Shown here: in pieces, positions 41,955-50,180 of the stretch | How positions within the stretch are numbered: position 1 is the stretch's first letter | Layout: every line of letters begins with the position of its first letter | DNA from: Mesorhizobium sp. INR15 | GTDB taxonomy: Bacteria; Pseudomonadota; Alphaproteobacteria; Rhizobiales; Rhizobiaceae | Assembly: GCF_015500075.1 (NCBI RefSeq) | Contig: NZ_CP045496.1 | Span: forward strand, 248,001-312,000 | Length of the DNA stretch: 64,000 nucleotides | Direction: 5' to 3' | Made by a program: the position numbers and the translations under genes | The notes under the pieces: generated by a model | The model's input: the letters and a program-made list of their open reading frames with translations, nothing else | What the model was told of the DNA's origin: nothing | Databases searched by the model: none

Positions 41955-43473
41955 GCGGACCAAGGCCGCTGCCTTCCCGGTCGACCGCAACGACGCGGAG
42001 TTGATCCGCGGCGCGCATCCGCCACACTGGCGAAACCCGGAGCCGGACGGTCCCTACAATCTGGTGGTTATCGGGGCCGGGCCGGCCGGTCTCACGGCCG
42101 CGCGTGAGGCAGCAAGTCTCGGCGCCAAAGTGGCGCTGGTCGAACGCGGCCTGATCGGAGGCGCCTGCGTCAATGTCGGCTGCATTCCGTCAAAGGCACT
42201 CATCCGTACATCCAGGCTCTATGCCGACATGCGCGATGCCGAGCAGTTCGGCGGTGACACGCCCAAAAACCTGCGCGTCGACTTTCAGCGCGCGATGACA
42301 AGGATGCGTCAAATCCGGCAGCGCATCAGCCATGCCGACGCCGCCGAAGCCGTCGCCTCCGGCGGCATCGACCTCTATTTCGGCGAAGCGCGTTTTGCCA
42401 GCCGCGACACCATCGCGGTCGCGGGAAAGATCCTGCGTTTCAAGAAGGCGATGATCGCCACGGGTGCCCGCCCCAACCTGCCTTCGATCCCCGGCCTGGT
42501 GGAAGCCGGCTATCTCAGCAACGAGAACATGTTCGACCTCGTCGCTTGCCCCGAACGACTGCTGGTCATCGGCGGCGGACCGCTCGGTTGCGAGGCGGCG
42601 CAGGCGTTTTGCCTGCTGGGCGCCAAGGTCGTCCTCGCACAGAGAGAGCCGATGTTCCTGCCGGGCGAGGAGCGCGATGCCGCCCAGATCCTCTCGGACG
42701 CCCTGGCGCGCGAAGGCGTCGAGGTGCGCCTGAACACGGAAGTGGTGGCGGTGCGGACGAAGGACGGCAAGAAGTTTGCCGACATGGTCCGGGATGACGA
42801 GACGACGACAGTCGCCGTCGACGAAATCCTCACCGGCATCGGCCGTTCGGCAAATGTCGACGGTCTCGATCTGGAACTCGCCGGAGTCGCCTATGATGCC
42901 GCTGGCATCAAGGTGGACGACCATCTCAGGACGACCAATGATCTGATCTATGCCGCGGGCGATGTCTGCTTGGAGCACAAATTCACCCATACGGCGGAGG
43001 CCAGCGCCCGCATCGTGGTGCGGAACGCCTTGTTTCGTGGACGAAAAAAGCTGAGCGAACTGGTGGTTCCGTGGTGCACTTACACGGATCCGGAGATCGC
43101 TCACGTTGGCCTTTATCCCGCCGAGGCGCGCAAGAACGCCGTACCGGTCAAGACCTATACGATACTGATGCACGATGTCGCCCGCGCGGTGATGGATGGC
43201 GAGGAGGAGGGGTTCGTCAAGATCCACGTCAAGGAAGGATCCGACCGCATCCTCGGCGCGACGGTGGTTGCCAGCCATGCCGGTGAAATGATCAATGCCG
43301 TCTCGCTCGCCATCGCCTCGGGCATGGGATTGAGCGCACTGGCCGATGTCATCCATCCTTTCCCAACGCAGGCGGCAGGCATCAAGATGGCTGCGGACGC
43401 CTACCGACAGGCAAGGCTGACGCCGCTGCGCAAGCGGCTGGCCGATCGCTGGCTGGCTTGGTCGCGGCGATGA
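41944..43473 (+). CDS. FAD-dependent pyridine nucleotide-disulfide oxidoreductase (MerA-like)
   Basis: A 509-residue flavoprotein of the mercuric reductase/dihydrolipoamide dehydrogenase family. YNLVVIGAGPAGLTAAREAA is the FAD-binding Rossmann motif (about residue 39). GGACVNVGCIPSK holds the redox-active Cys pair. RLLVIGGGPLGCEAAQ binds NAD(P)H, and LIYAAGDVC is the second FAD motif. The C-terminal interface domain ends HPFPTQAAGIKMAADAYRQARLT. The C-terminal Cys pair and N-terminal metal-binding domain of true MerA are absent, so mercury reduction is unlikely. It overlaps the glucoamylase-family gene by 11 bp, an odd pairing with glycosidases. Confidence 0.85.
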   Translation: MSHERTKAAAFPVDRNDAELIRGAHPPHWRNPEPDGPYNLVVIGAGPAGLTAAREAASLGAKVALVERGLIGGACVNVGCIPSKALIRTSRLYADMRDAEQFGGDTPKNLRVDFQRAMTRMRQIRQRISHADAAEAVASGGIDLYFGEARFASRDTIAVAGKILRFKKAMIATGARPNLPSIPGLVEAGYLSNENMFDLVACPERLLVIGGGPLGCEAAQAFCLLGAKVVLAQREPMFLPGEERDAAQILSDALAREGVEVRLNTEVVAVRTKDGKKFADMVRDDETTTVAVDEILTGIGRSANVDGLDLELAGVAYDAAGIKVDDHLRTTNDLIYAAGDVCLEHKFTHTAEASARIVVRNALFRGRKKLSELVVPWCTYTDPEIAHVGLYPAEARKNAVPVKTYTILMHDVARAVMDGEEEGFVKIHVKEGSDRILGATVVASHAGEMINAVSLAIASGMGLSALADVIHPFPTQAAGIKMAADAYRQARLTPLRKRLADRWLAWSRR

Positions 43474-43651
43474 TCTCCGCGAAAACAGGCATCAGCGCTT
43501 GACGAGAGCGCCGTTCAGCTAAACAAGTTGAAGTGAATATGAGAGCCTTGGAAAACTCCTGAATGCAGCCTCGTCCAAGACCGGAATACACAGGCATAAA
43601 CCCGGCGCGGAGTTGCGGCTGCCCGGGGAAACTTGCTGCCTCCGGAGGGCA

Positions 43652-44893
43652 ATGAGTTTCGTGGGCACACAACTGGACGTCGCCGACGCCAGACCACCCC
43701 CCAAGTCCGAGTGGCGCACGCTGGTCGTATCTCATGATCCGGCCTTTCCACCCGCGTCCGGGGCGGACCTGAGAAATTACGGCAACGCGGCGGGCGCGGC
43801 GGCACTTGGTCCGGTCTGCCTCGTGTCGGTTCAGCCACAGGCGAGTCCACCACGTCCATCCGATCCCATGATCCGCACCGGGGCCCTGTCGATCGCCGGA
43901 GAGGACGGCTCGGCTTCAGTCGGGTGGTGGCGTCTTCGGGCCGAGAACCGGATCTCGCGTTCCGCCCTGGCGCGCCTCAAGACGCTTGTCCGCGAATTTC
44001 GTCCGGACACCATCGTCATCGAAGGCATAGGCCTGTTCAAACTGCTTCGGCCTTTACGGCCGTTGGCGAAACAGCTCATCCTTGACATGCACAATGTCGA
44101 ATCCGATCTGGCAGGGCAGCCGCACAGCGCCGACAAGGCGCAATCGACAGCCGCCATGATCGCCGCCGGCCTCGGTCTCAGGCGGCTTGAGAGAAACGCG
44201 ATTGCCGTTGTCGACAGGGTCTGGGTCTGTTCGCGCCGGGATCATGACAGGCTGAAAGCTCTGTCCCGGCGCGCGGTGCCGATCGATATTATCCCGAATG
44301 GCATCCCCCGTGCCGAGAGCATTCCAATGGAACTGCCGGTAAAGCCGGCGGCGGCCGGCGGTTTCCCGATCATCCTCTTTGTCGGCCACCTTGGTTACGG
44401 CCCAAACATCGATGCTGCCCAGCGGTTGGCCAGCGTCATATTGCCCCGTATCCGGCGGAAATTGCCGGATGCGAAACTGGTTCTTGCCGGGCGATACCCC
44501 AAACCGGCAGTGATAGGGCTTGCCACGCTGCCCGGCGTCGAACTGGTCGAGAATCCTGGCGACCTGGCGCCGCTGCTGTCCGCCGCGCATCTCAGCATCG
44601 TGCCGCTTGCGGCTGGCGGCGGCACGCGCATCAAGGTTCTCGAAGCCATGGCGTGGGGCGTTCCGGTGGTTGCGACGCCTTTGGCGGTCGAGGGCCTGGA
44701 CCTGGAACAAGAGGTGCTGCTGTCGGATTCGGACGAACGGCTCGCCGACCTGGCGATCGAGCTCTGCATGGACCCCGAACGCATGGCCCGGCAGCGCGCG
44801 CGCGGCCACGAAGCCGTGTGGTCCAGGTTCGGACCGCTAGCCGTTCGAAGCGCCATTCGCAGTGGACTTGGGCCGGACGGTGCCGGCAAATGA
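43652..44893 (+). CDS. GT4-type glycosyltransferase
   Basis: A 413-residue GT-B glycosyltransferase. GGAGGGC lies just before the start at 43652. The N-terminal domain includes VVSHDPAFPPASGADLRNYGNA and LILDMHNVESDLAG. The C-terminal donor domain has IDIIPNGIPRAESIP, ILFVGHLGYGPNIDAAQRL, SIVPLAAGGGTRIKVLEAMAWGVPVVATPLAVEGLD, the last being the EX7E-type signature. It starts a group of three glycosyltransferases (with 44933 and 46611) separate from the exo cluster. The acceptor is unknown. Confidence 0.85.
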   Translation: MSFVGTQLDVADARPPPKSEWRTLVVSHDPAFPPASGADLRNYGNAAGAAALGPVCLVSVQPQASPPRPSDPMIRTGALSIAGEDGSASVGWWRLRAENRISRSALARLKTLVREFRPDTIVIEGIGLFKLLRPLRPLAKQLILDMHNVESDLAGQPHSADKAQSTAAMIAAGLGLRRLERNAIAVVDRVWVCSRRDHDRLKALSRRAVPIDIIPNGIPRAESIPMELPVKPAAAGGFPIILFVGHLGYGPNIDAAQRLASVILPRIRRKLPDAKLVLAGRYPKPAVIGLATLPGVELVENPGDLAPLLSAAHLSIVPLAAGGGTRIKVLEAMAWGVPVVATPLAVEGLDLEQEVLLSDSDERLADLAIELCMDPERMARQRARGHEAVWSRFGPLAVRSAIRSGLGPDGAGK

Positions 44894-44932
44894 CTGCTGT
44901 GCCTCGTCCCGCCGCCAATCCATGAGCCGCCC

Positions 44933-46501
44933 ATGATCCCGCCAATCCTGCATCAGACTTGGAAGACAGACAGCGTCCCTGCCCGCTTCCAGGACTATGT
45001 GGCGAGTTGGAGACGGCACCATCCAGACTGGACCATGATGTTCTGGAACGACCGGATGCTGCTCGAATTCGTGGCCGAGCATTATCCGGATTTTCTGCCG
45101 ACCTTTTGCAATTATGCAAGCGGCGTGCTGCGCGCCGACGCGGGACGTTATCTGCTGCTGCATCATTTTGGCGGGGTCTACGCCGATATTGATTGCGAAT
45201 GCGTGGCGCGGTTCGACCCCATCATGAACCAAGACCGGATCGTGATCAGCACCGAACCCGCTTCGCACGCCCGTGTTCAGGCCGGGTTTCGCGGCCTGCC
45301 CTATCTCCTGTTCAATGGCACGATCGCTAGCCCGCCCAAGCATCCGTTTTGGCTGCATCTCATCTCCCTGTTGCCGGGACTGGTCCATGCCAAGCAGGCG
45401 ATCGACGCGACCGGCCCTTGCGTGCTGACATCCGCGCAGCTCGGGTATGGCGATCAGAGCGCTTTCGCCATTCATCCCCCCGCCTTGTTCACGCCGATGG
45501 ATTCGGCTGGCAACCGGGACGACGACGCCAGGGGGCCGACACTCTCCATTCATCATTGGGCGGGGACATGGTGGACGCCGGAGCCAGCGGCAGGATGGCG
45601 TTCCAAGCTCCGGAGCAGCGCCTACAGGAGATGGCACCACCTGACGCGCGGTGAGCACCTTGATGAAGCGGCGGCGAAAGCAAGTGTTGACCAGGCGGTA
45701 CTCTCGAGCCCGCCGCCTTCGGGCCAGAATGTCGCCATCCTGGTGCCGCTTCGGGACGCTGCCCAGCACATCCAGCCGTTCCTGGAGGCCCTCGGAGCCC
45801 TCGATTACCCCAAGGAGAAGATCAAGCTGGTTTTCTGCGAAGGCGATAGCCGGGACGAGAGCTGGGAAACATTGCGGGCGGCGACGCTCCCATTAGCCGG
45901 CAAATATCGTGATGCCCTTCTGCTGCAAAAGCAGGTCGGCGTTGATATCGACCGAGCCAAACGGGCCAGGCCACGATTGCAGCGCGTCAGGCGCGGCGCG
46001 ATTGCCAAGGTACGCAATCACCTTATCGATCATGGGCTCGATGCAACCGACGACTGGGCGTTGTGGATGGATATCGACGTCTGGCGATTCCCCGAGGATT
46101 CCCTGAAGCGCCTGATCGGCACAGGCCACCGCATCGTTGTTCCGAACTGCCTGAAAGTTGCCGGCGAAGGCAGCCTTGATCTCAACAGTTTCGTCACGAC
46201 CCGGCACGCTAAAGACTATCGCTATTATCGCGACATACGTGGCGGCCTTTACCAGCCCCCCGCGAGTGGGCAAGGTCGCCTGTATCTCAGCGATGTCCGA
46301 CATCTCGACAGTATCGGCCTTGATGCGGTCGGCGGCACCATGCTTCTGGTCGATGCCGCACTGCACCGTGGCGGTCTTCGATTTCCAGAGATTCCCTATC
46401 GCGACCTTATCGAAACCGAAGGCTTTGGCGCACTCGCCAACGACCTCGGCATCCGGCCGGTCGGACTGCCCAAACTCGAAATCCTGCATGTCCCATGGTG
46501 A
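44933..46501 (+). CDS. Fused Och1-like (GT32) and Anp1-like (GT62) glycosyltransferase
   Basis: A 522-residue protein with two glycosyltransferase domains. Residues 1-215 resemble Och1/GT32 (PPILHQTWKTDSVPARFQDY; HHFGGVYADIDCECV with the DXD at 85-87; HHWAGTWW). Residues about 265-515 resemble the Anp1/GT62 family (VAILVPLRDAAQHIQPFLEAL; FCEGDSRDESW; AKVRNHLIDHGLDATDDWALWMDIDV with DXD at 380-382; HRIVVPNCLKV). In yeast both families make alpha-1,6-linked mannan in the Golgi; here the sugars are unknown. No signal peptide or membrane span is seen. The linker (about 216-264) is charged. It follows the GT4 gene by 39 bp. Confidence 0.78.
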   Translation: MIPPILHQTWKTDSVPARFQDYVASWRRHHPDWTMMFWNDRMLLEFVAEHYPDFLPTFCNYASGVLRADAGRYLLLHHFGGVYADIDCECVARFDPIMNQDRIVISTEPASHARVQAGFRGLPYLLFNGTIASPPKHPFWLHLISLLPGLVHAKQAIDATGPCVLTSAQLGYGDQSAFAIHPPALFTPMDSAGNRDDDARGPTLSIHHWAGTWWTPEPAAGWRSKLRSSAYRRWHHLTRGEHLDEAAAKASVDQAVLSSPPPSGQNVAILVPLRDAAQHIQPFLEALGALDYPKEKIKLVFCEGDSRDESWETLRAATLPLAGKYRDALLLQKQVGVDIDRAKRARPRLQRVRRGAIAKVRNHLIDHGLDATDDWALWMDIDVWRFPEDSLKRLIGTGHRIVVPNCLKVAGEGSLDLNSFVTTRHAKDYRYYRDIRGGLYQPPASGQGRLYLSDVRHLDSIGLDAVGGTMLLVDAALHRGGLRFPEIPYRDLIETEGFGALANDLGIRPVGLPKLEILHVPW

Positions 46502-46610
46502 TCACAGGCGGGGCTGGCGGCCCACTTGCCCAAGCTCCCGGCGGATGGCCTTCAGATGGGTTTCGAGCCGCAGACGCCGCCGCAACATCCATATGCGGAG
46601 GTCGCGAGAC

Positions 46611-47597
46611 TTACCTCGGGCCTTTTCGCCAGCGACGCAGGCGGGCCCGTACAAAAGAGCTATAGCCAAATGGCAAGGATGACGGGCCAGATGGTTGCTT
46701 CGGCAACCCCTTCAGGCGTTCATGCAAGTGCGCCATCAGACGGTATTCCGAGGATTTGTCGAGGCCTTGCAGCCGCAGGGCGAGCGATTCGGGCAATGGC
46801 ATCGACCGCCAGGCAAAGTAGGCCTCATACGCCTGTGGCGTCGCTGCAAGATAGTGAAGGTAAGCGGCAAGATCCGCTGGACCGCTGAAGTCGGCGGCAT
46901 TGATGTACGAATTCGGCGGAACGAATTCATCGACATTCTGCGCACCGAGATAGACGGGTATAGTGCCGGCGCTTAGCGGCTGGAACATCTTCTCGGTCAC
47001 ATAGTCCGGAGCGACCGAATTCTCCAGGCCAAGGCAGAACTTGTAGCGGCCGATGGTATCAATCTTGGTTTCCGCGCCCAGATCAGGCCCTTCTATCGAT
47101 CGATTGCGCATGAAACTGCCGTAGGAATCAATCCCGATATGGCGGGCAAGCTCCGTCGCGAATTCCTCGCGGCCACTACGGTTGATCCCTGAGGACTGAA
47201 AAAGCGCGACTGGAGCCGTTTGCGTTTTCGGCGGGATCGCCCTTGCCCTCGTCTTTTCCCACCAGACGGCTCCCGGCAGGTAGGGCCACCAGACATCCGA
47301 GCCGGCTTCATAGGTCATGGTGACATCAAAATGCCTCATGAAATGAGGATCGGCCATGCGGTGGTAGTTCTCTTTGCTCTCCATCGACCGGCCTACCCAG
47401 AGTTGGCCAGGATATTTGCGGGCGTCGCCCATCTCGCGGAAATCCGGAATGTGAAAGATTACCGCCGCGGCCTCGGAGAGACGCCGGCGGTCATTGGTCC
47501 ATTGCAGCGGCAATTCGGTTTGCAACATCTTGGCGAGGTCGACGGGCCTGCCGAAGGAGGACGTGTAAAACAGGATAAGCGGATCGTTTGAGGGCAT
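46611..47597 (-). CDS. GT10 alpha-1,3-fucosyltransferase-like glycosyltransferase
   Basis: A 328-residue protein with the fucosyltransferase family 10 signature: RYKFCLGLENSVAPDYVTEKMF followed by QPLSAGTIPVYLGAQNVDEFVPPNSYI (about residues 185-235). The conserved Glu-Asn, Tyr-Val-Thr-Glu-Lys and Gly-Thr-Ile-Pro-Val positions of the GDP-fucose site are present. The start at 47597 (MPSNDPLILFYTSSFG) fits bacterial members. An ATG at 47738 overlapping the GntR stop as TGATG would add 47 residues without recognisable domain. It is convergent with the GT32/GT62 gene (109-bp gap), so the three glycosyltransferases may decorate one surface glycan. Confidence 0.82.
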   Translation of the reverse strand: MPSNDPLILFYTSSFGRPVDLAKMLQTELPLQWTNDRRRLSEAAAVIFHIPDFREMGDARKYPGQLWVGRSMESKENYHRMADPHFMRHFDVTMTYEAGSDVWWPYLPGAVWWEKTRARAIPPKTQTAPVALFQSSGINRSGREEFATELARHIGIDSYGSFMRNRSIEGPDLGAETKIDTIGRYKFCLGLENSVAPDYVTEKMFQPLSAGTIPVYLGAQNVDEFVPPNSYINAADFSGPADLAAYLHYLAATPQAYEAYFAWRSMPLPESLALRLQGLDKSSEYRLMAHLHERLKGLPKQPSGPSSLPFGYSSFVRARLRRWRKGPR

Positions 47598-47737
47598 AAA
47601 CAGGCAGTTACCTAGTCCAACGGGCAAGAGCGCCCGACGCAGAGGCGATCCATACAGCAGGAGCTCTGAAACCACCACATCGGAGCCGTTATCGCCTCGA
47701 CGGGACCGGAGTCCGTGAGCGGTGGGAGTAACCGGCA

Positions 47738-48421
47738 TCAGGCGACGGCTTCGGTCTTTCGCAGCTGGCTGACGATCTCGTCGGCCGCGTCGGCAATGTG
47801 TTTCCTTAGCAGCCGCGCGGTTTGCGCGGCGTCCTTGCGGCGATAGGCGTCGAAGAGATCCCGATGCTCCCGCAAGGCTTTTGCCTGTGCCTTGGCTGGC
47901 TCGATCTGCAGGCGCAAATAGCGGTCGGCGGAGCTGTAGAGCGTCCGCACGACAGCCATCGAACGTGGCCGCATCGCCGGCTCGAGCAAGGCGGTGTGAA
48001 ACGCCCAGTTGAGACGGCTGAGTTCCTTGGGAGCCTCGCCCCGGCTGATGGCGACCTCATAGGCACGCATCGATGTCTCGACCGTGGCAATGTCATCCTC
48101 CGATGCGCGCGCGATCGCCTTCTCGGCCAGGAAGGGCTCGAGCTGAATCCTGGCGTCGAACAGGTCGATGGCGTCGTCGGACGACAGCTCCGCCACCACC
48201 GCGCCACGGTGCGTCCTGATGACAACGAGGCCGTCCGCCTCCAGTTGCAGAAGCGCCTCGCGCACCGGAATCCGGCTGACGCCGAGCTCCGCGGCGATGG
48301 CCTCCTGACGTATCTGATGCCCACCGGGATAGTCCCCGGCAATGATCCGGCCAGCGATGTACTCGGCCACCATCGCCGTCACGGTCTGGCGTTGCAGCAG
48401 CGGCTTGTTCGTCGTGGCCAT
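47738..48421 (-). CDS. GntR-family (FadR/FCD) regulator
   Basis: A 227-residue repressor-type regulator. The N-terminal winged helix is VAEYIAGRIIAGDYPGGHQIRQEAIAAELGVSRIPVREALLQLEADGLVVIRTHRGAVV (about residues 18-80). The all-helical FCD effector domain follows, with metal-binding type Asp/His positions (LFDARIQLEPFLAEKA; NWAFHTALL; EHRDLFDAYRRKDA). It is 14 bp downstream of the DHDPS-family gene on the same strand and probably controls that operon in response to its substrate, as HypR does in hydroxyproline operons (family knowledge). A palindrome at 49371-49382 is a candidate target. Confidence 0.87.
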   Translation of the reverse strand: MATTNKPLLQRQTVTAMVAEYIAGRIIAGDYPGGHQIRQEAIAAELGVSRIPVREALLQLEADGLVVIRTHRGAVVAELSSDDAIDLFDARIQLEPFLAEKAIARASEDDIATVETSMRAYEVAISRGEAPKELSRLNWAFHTALLEPAMRPRSMAVVRTLYSSADRYLRLQIEPAKAQAKALREHRDLFDAYRRKDAAQTARLLRKHIADAADEIVSQLRKTEAVA

Positions 48422-48435
48422 GGCGCGTCCCGTGT

Positions 48436-49332
48436 TCAATCCTGCTGCTTGAGCCGTTCGATCGCCGTCTCGATGACGGCGGTGACGCGCGCGCGTTCCT
48501 CGCCGACCAGCGGCAGGCGTGGCGCTCGGGTCCATTCCGGCGCGCCGTAGACGAGATGCTCGGCCATCTTGATGTACTGAACCAGCTTGACATGCGTGTC
48601 GAGGTGAAAGGACGGCGTCATGATGCGGTAAATTTCGCGCGCCTTGGCGAAATTGCCGCCCGCGCACAGGTTGAAAATCCGCACACACTCCTTCGGCCAG
48701 GCATTGGTCATCCCCGAGACCCAGCCGGTGGCGCCAAGCGCCATGCTTTCGACGATCTGGTCGTCGACGCCACAGAAAATGTCGAAACGGCTACCCAGTT
48801 CGATGAACATGTCGGTGACCCGGCGCACGTCGCCGGTCTCTTCCTTCACCGCGACGATCGTCGGGCAATCCGCCAGCACCTTGAGGATGGCAGGGGTGAC
48901 ATCAACGCCATAGGCGATCGGATTGTTGTAGATCATGATCGGCAGGTCGCTGGCGCCAGCAATCGCCTTGTACCATTCGGCCGTTTCGCGCGGATCGGTC
49001 TTGTAGCCAAGGCTTGGGAAAACCATCAGGCCCTCGGCGCCAAAATCCTGGTATTTGCGGGCAGCCTCGATGGCGTTGGCGGTCGATATCTCGGCGAGGC
49101 CGGACAGAAGCGGGACACGTCCGGCAACAACGTCCCTGGCGGCACGGACAACGGCTTCACGCTCATGCGGCTGCAGCGACGCATTCTCACCCAGCATCGG
49201 CAGAACGATGATGCCGGAAACGCCATTGTCGATCAGGCGATTGATACTCGCCTGCGTCGCGCCGATGTCGACCGAGCCGTCATGGCTCAGTTTGGTCGTA
49301 ACCGCCGGGAACACCCCCTTCCAATGCGTCAT
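48436..49332 (-). CDS. DHDPS-family aldolase/deaminase, HypD-like
   Basis: A 298-residue TIM-barrel protein of the dihydrodipicolinate synthase superfamily. The Schiff-base Lys163 is in IVAVKEETGD, Tyr135 in MIYNNPIAYGVDVTP, and the GEN/ASL segment replaces the usual GTTGE motif. The sequence (THWKGVFPAVTTKLS; IFCGVDDQIVESMALGATGWVSG) is like the S. meliloti-type 1-pyrroline-4-hydroxy-2-carboxylate deaminase as I recall it. With the semialdehyde dehydrogenase at 50181-51620 this would give alpha-ketoglutarate from a hydroxyproline-like substrate. GAAGG precedes the start at 49332. Other keto-acid substrates are possible. Confidence 0.8.
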   Translation of the reverse strand: MTHWKGVFPAVTTKLSHDGSVDIGATQASINRLIDNGVSGIIVLPMLGENASLQPHEREAVVRAARDVVAGRVPLLSGLAEISTANAIEAARKYQDFGAEGLMVFPSLGYKTDPRETAEWYKAIAGASDLPIMIYNNPIAYGVDVTPAILKVLADCPTIVAVKEETGDVRRVTDMFIELGSRFDIFCGVDDQIVESMALGATGWVSGMTNAWPKECVRIFNLCAGGNFAKAREIYRIMTPSFHLDTHVKLVQYIKMAEHLVYGAPEWTRAPRLPLVGEERARVTAVIETAIERLKQQD

Positions 49333-49370
49333 TCTCGTGCCTTCCTTCATCCCTGGGTCGCCGTCGTAAT

Positions 49371-49409
49371 ATTGGATCCAATCTTACAATATGCAAAATA
49401 TGGAATCCA
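49371..49409. promoter_or_regulatory. Candidate GntR operator: two palindromes
   Basis: ATTGGATCCAAT (49371-49382) is a perfect 12-bp palindrome 38 bp upstream of the DHDPS-family start. TGGAATCCA (49401-49409) is a related shorter dyad, 30 bp further upstream, separated by an AT-rich stretch. Position and symmetry suit a GntR/FCD dimer site controlling the operon. Confidence 0.4.
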
Positions 49410-49548
49410 GAGCAAATCTGCTCGCGGTCGCGACTTGGGTACGACCGAACACTGGCGCGGCCGAGCACTCGCGCCATGGCGGCGCGCTATCTAGCCAGGA
49501 AGAGATGGGGCTTGAGGAGGGTGCGCCCTCAGCGGCAAAACGGCTGCT

Positions 49549-50130
49549 TCAGTCGTGCAGTTCCCTTGAGATCGGCGGGCCGATCTCAAAATCCGTGAAG
49601 GTGACCTCAAAACCCTCGCGCTGCGGCGAGCAGCACATCATGCCGACATCGACGGTTTTCGAAGGCGGGAAATAGGCCAGCCGGACCGGCTTCCAGTGAC
49701 CGTCCGAGGCATTCAGGTACTGGACGCGGATCGTCTCGGCGTGACGGGTCAAACGGATCCTGATGCCGTCGGGATTTGCGGGGATATTGGCCAGGGACCA
49801 GTCGGAGGCATCGTTGGTGACGACGACGGAGAAATACATCAGCCCGTCGGTGTATTCGATACCGGTCTTGATCCAGTGGGTTTCGCTCAGCCGGATCATC
49901 AATCCGGCCTGGTCATAAAGCACCTGATAGTCGCCCTTTACGGTGACTTCGACGGAGAAGTCACCTTCGACCGGCCGGTAGAGGAAATGACCATTGTCAC
50001 GCCAGAAATCGTAGAAGGTCTCGCGCCAGAAATCAGTTTCCTTGCCGGTCCGCACATGGACGGCATTGCCGTCGACTGAGTGAAAAGGCGGCGGGTTGAG
50101 CCAGGTCAGGTCCTTGTCTTGCACTGTCAT
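49549..50130 (-). CDS. DUF1349 family protein
   Basis: A 193-residue protein of the DUF1349 family, a concanavalin-like beta-sandwich. LTWLNPPPFHSVDG, DFWRETFYDFWRDNGHFLY and VTVKGDYQVLYDQAGLMIRLSETHWIKTGIEYTDG are characteristic blocks; it ends DFEIGPPIS. No catalytic activity is known to me for the family; members are found near sugar and amino acid catabolic genes. It lies between the aldehyde dehydrogenase (50 bp upstream) and the DHDPS-family gene on the same strand, so it is probably in that operon. No signal peptide. Confidence 0.83.
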   Translation of the reverse strand: MTVQDKDLTWLNPPPFHSVDGNAVHVRTGKETDFWRETFYDFWRDNGHFLYRPVEGDFSVEVTVKGDYQVLYDQAGLMIRLSETHWIKTGIEYTDGLMYFSVVVTNDASDWSLANIPANPDGIRIRLTRHAETIRVQYLNASDGHWKPVRLAYFPPSKTVDVGMMCCSPQREGFEVTFTDFEIGPPISRELHD

Positions 50131-50180
50131 CGCTCTGCCCGCCGCACTGGTTCCATACGCGTCGAATATCGCCGGCCCGA

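Noticed and set aside
41944..43473. Mercury resistance (merA)
   Set aside because: The active-site Cys pair is common to the whole disulfide reductase family. The C-terminal Cys pair, the N-terminal heavy-metal domain, and merR/T/P genes are missing.
47598..47738. Extension of the GT10 gene to an ATG overlapping the GntR stop
   Set aside because: The extra 47 residues show no GT10 similarity. The TGATG overlap is noted as an alternative, but the start at 47597 fits the family better.
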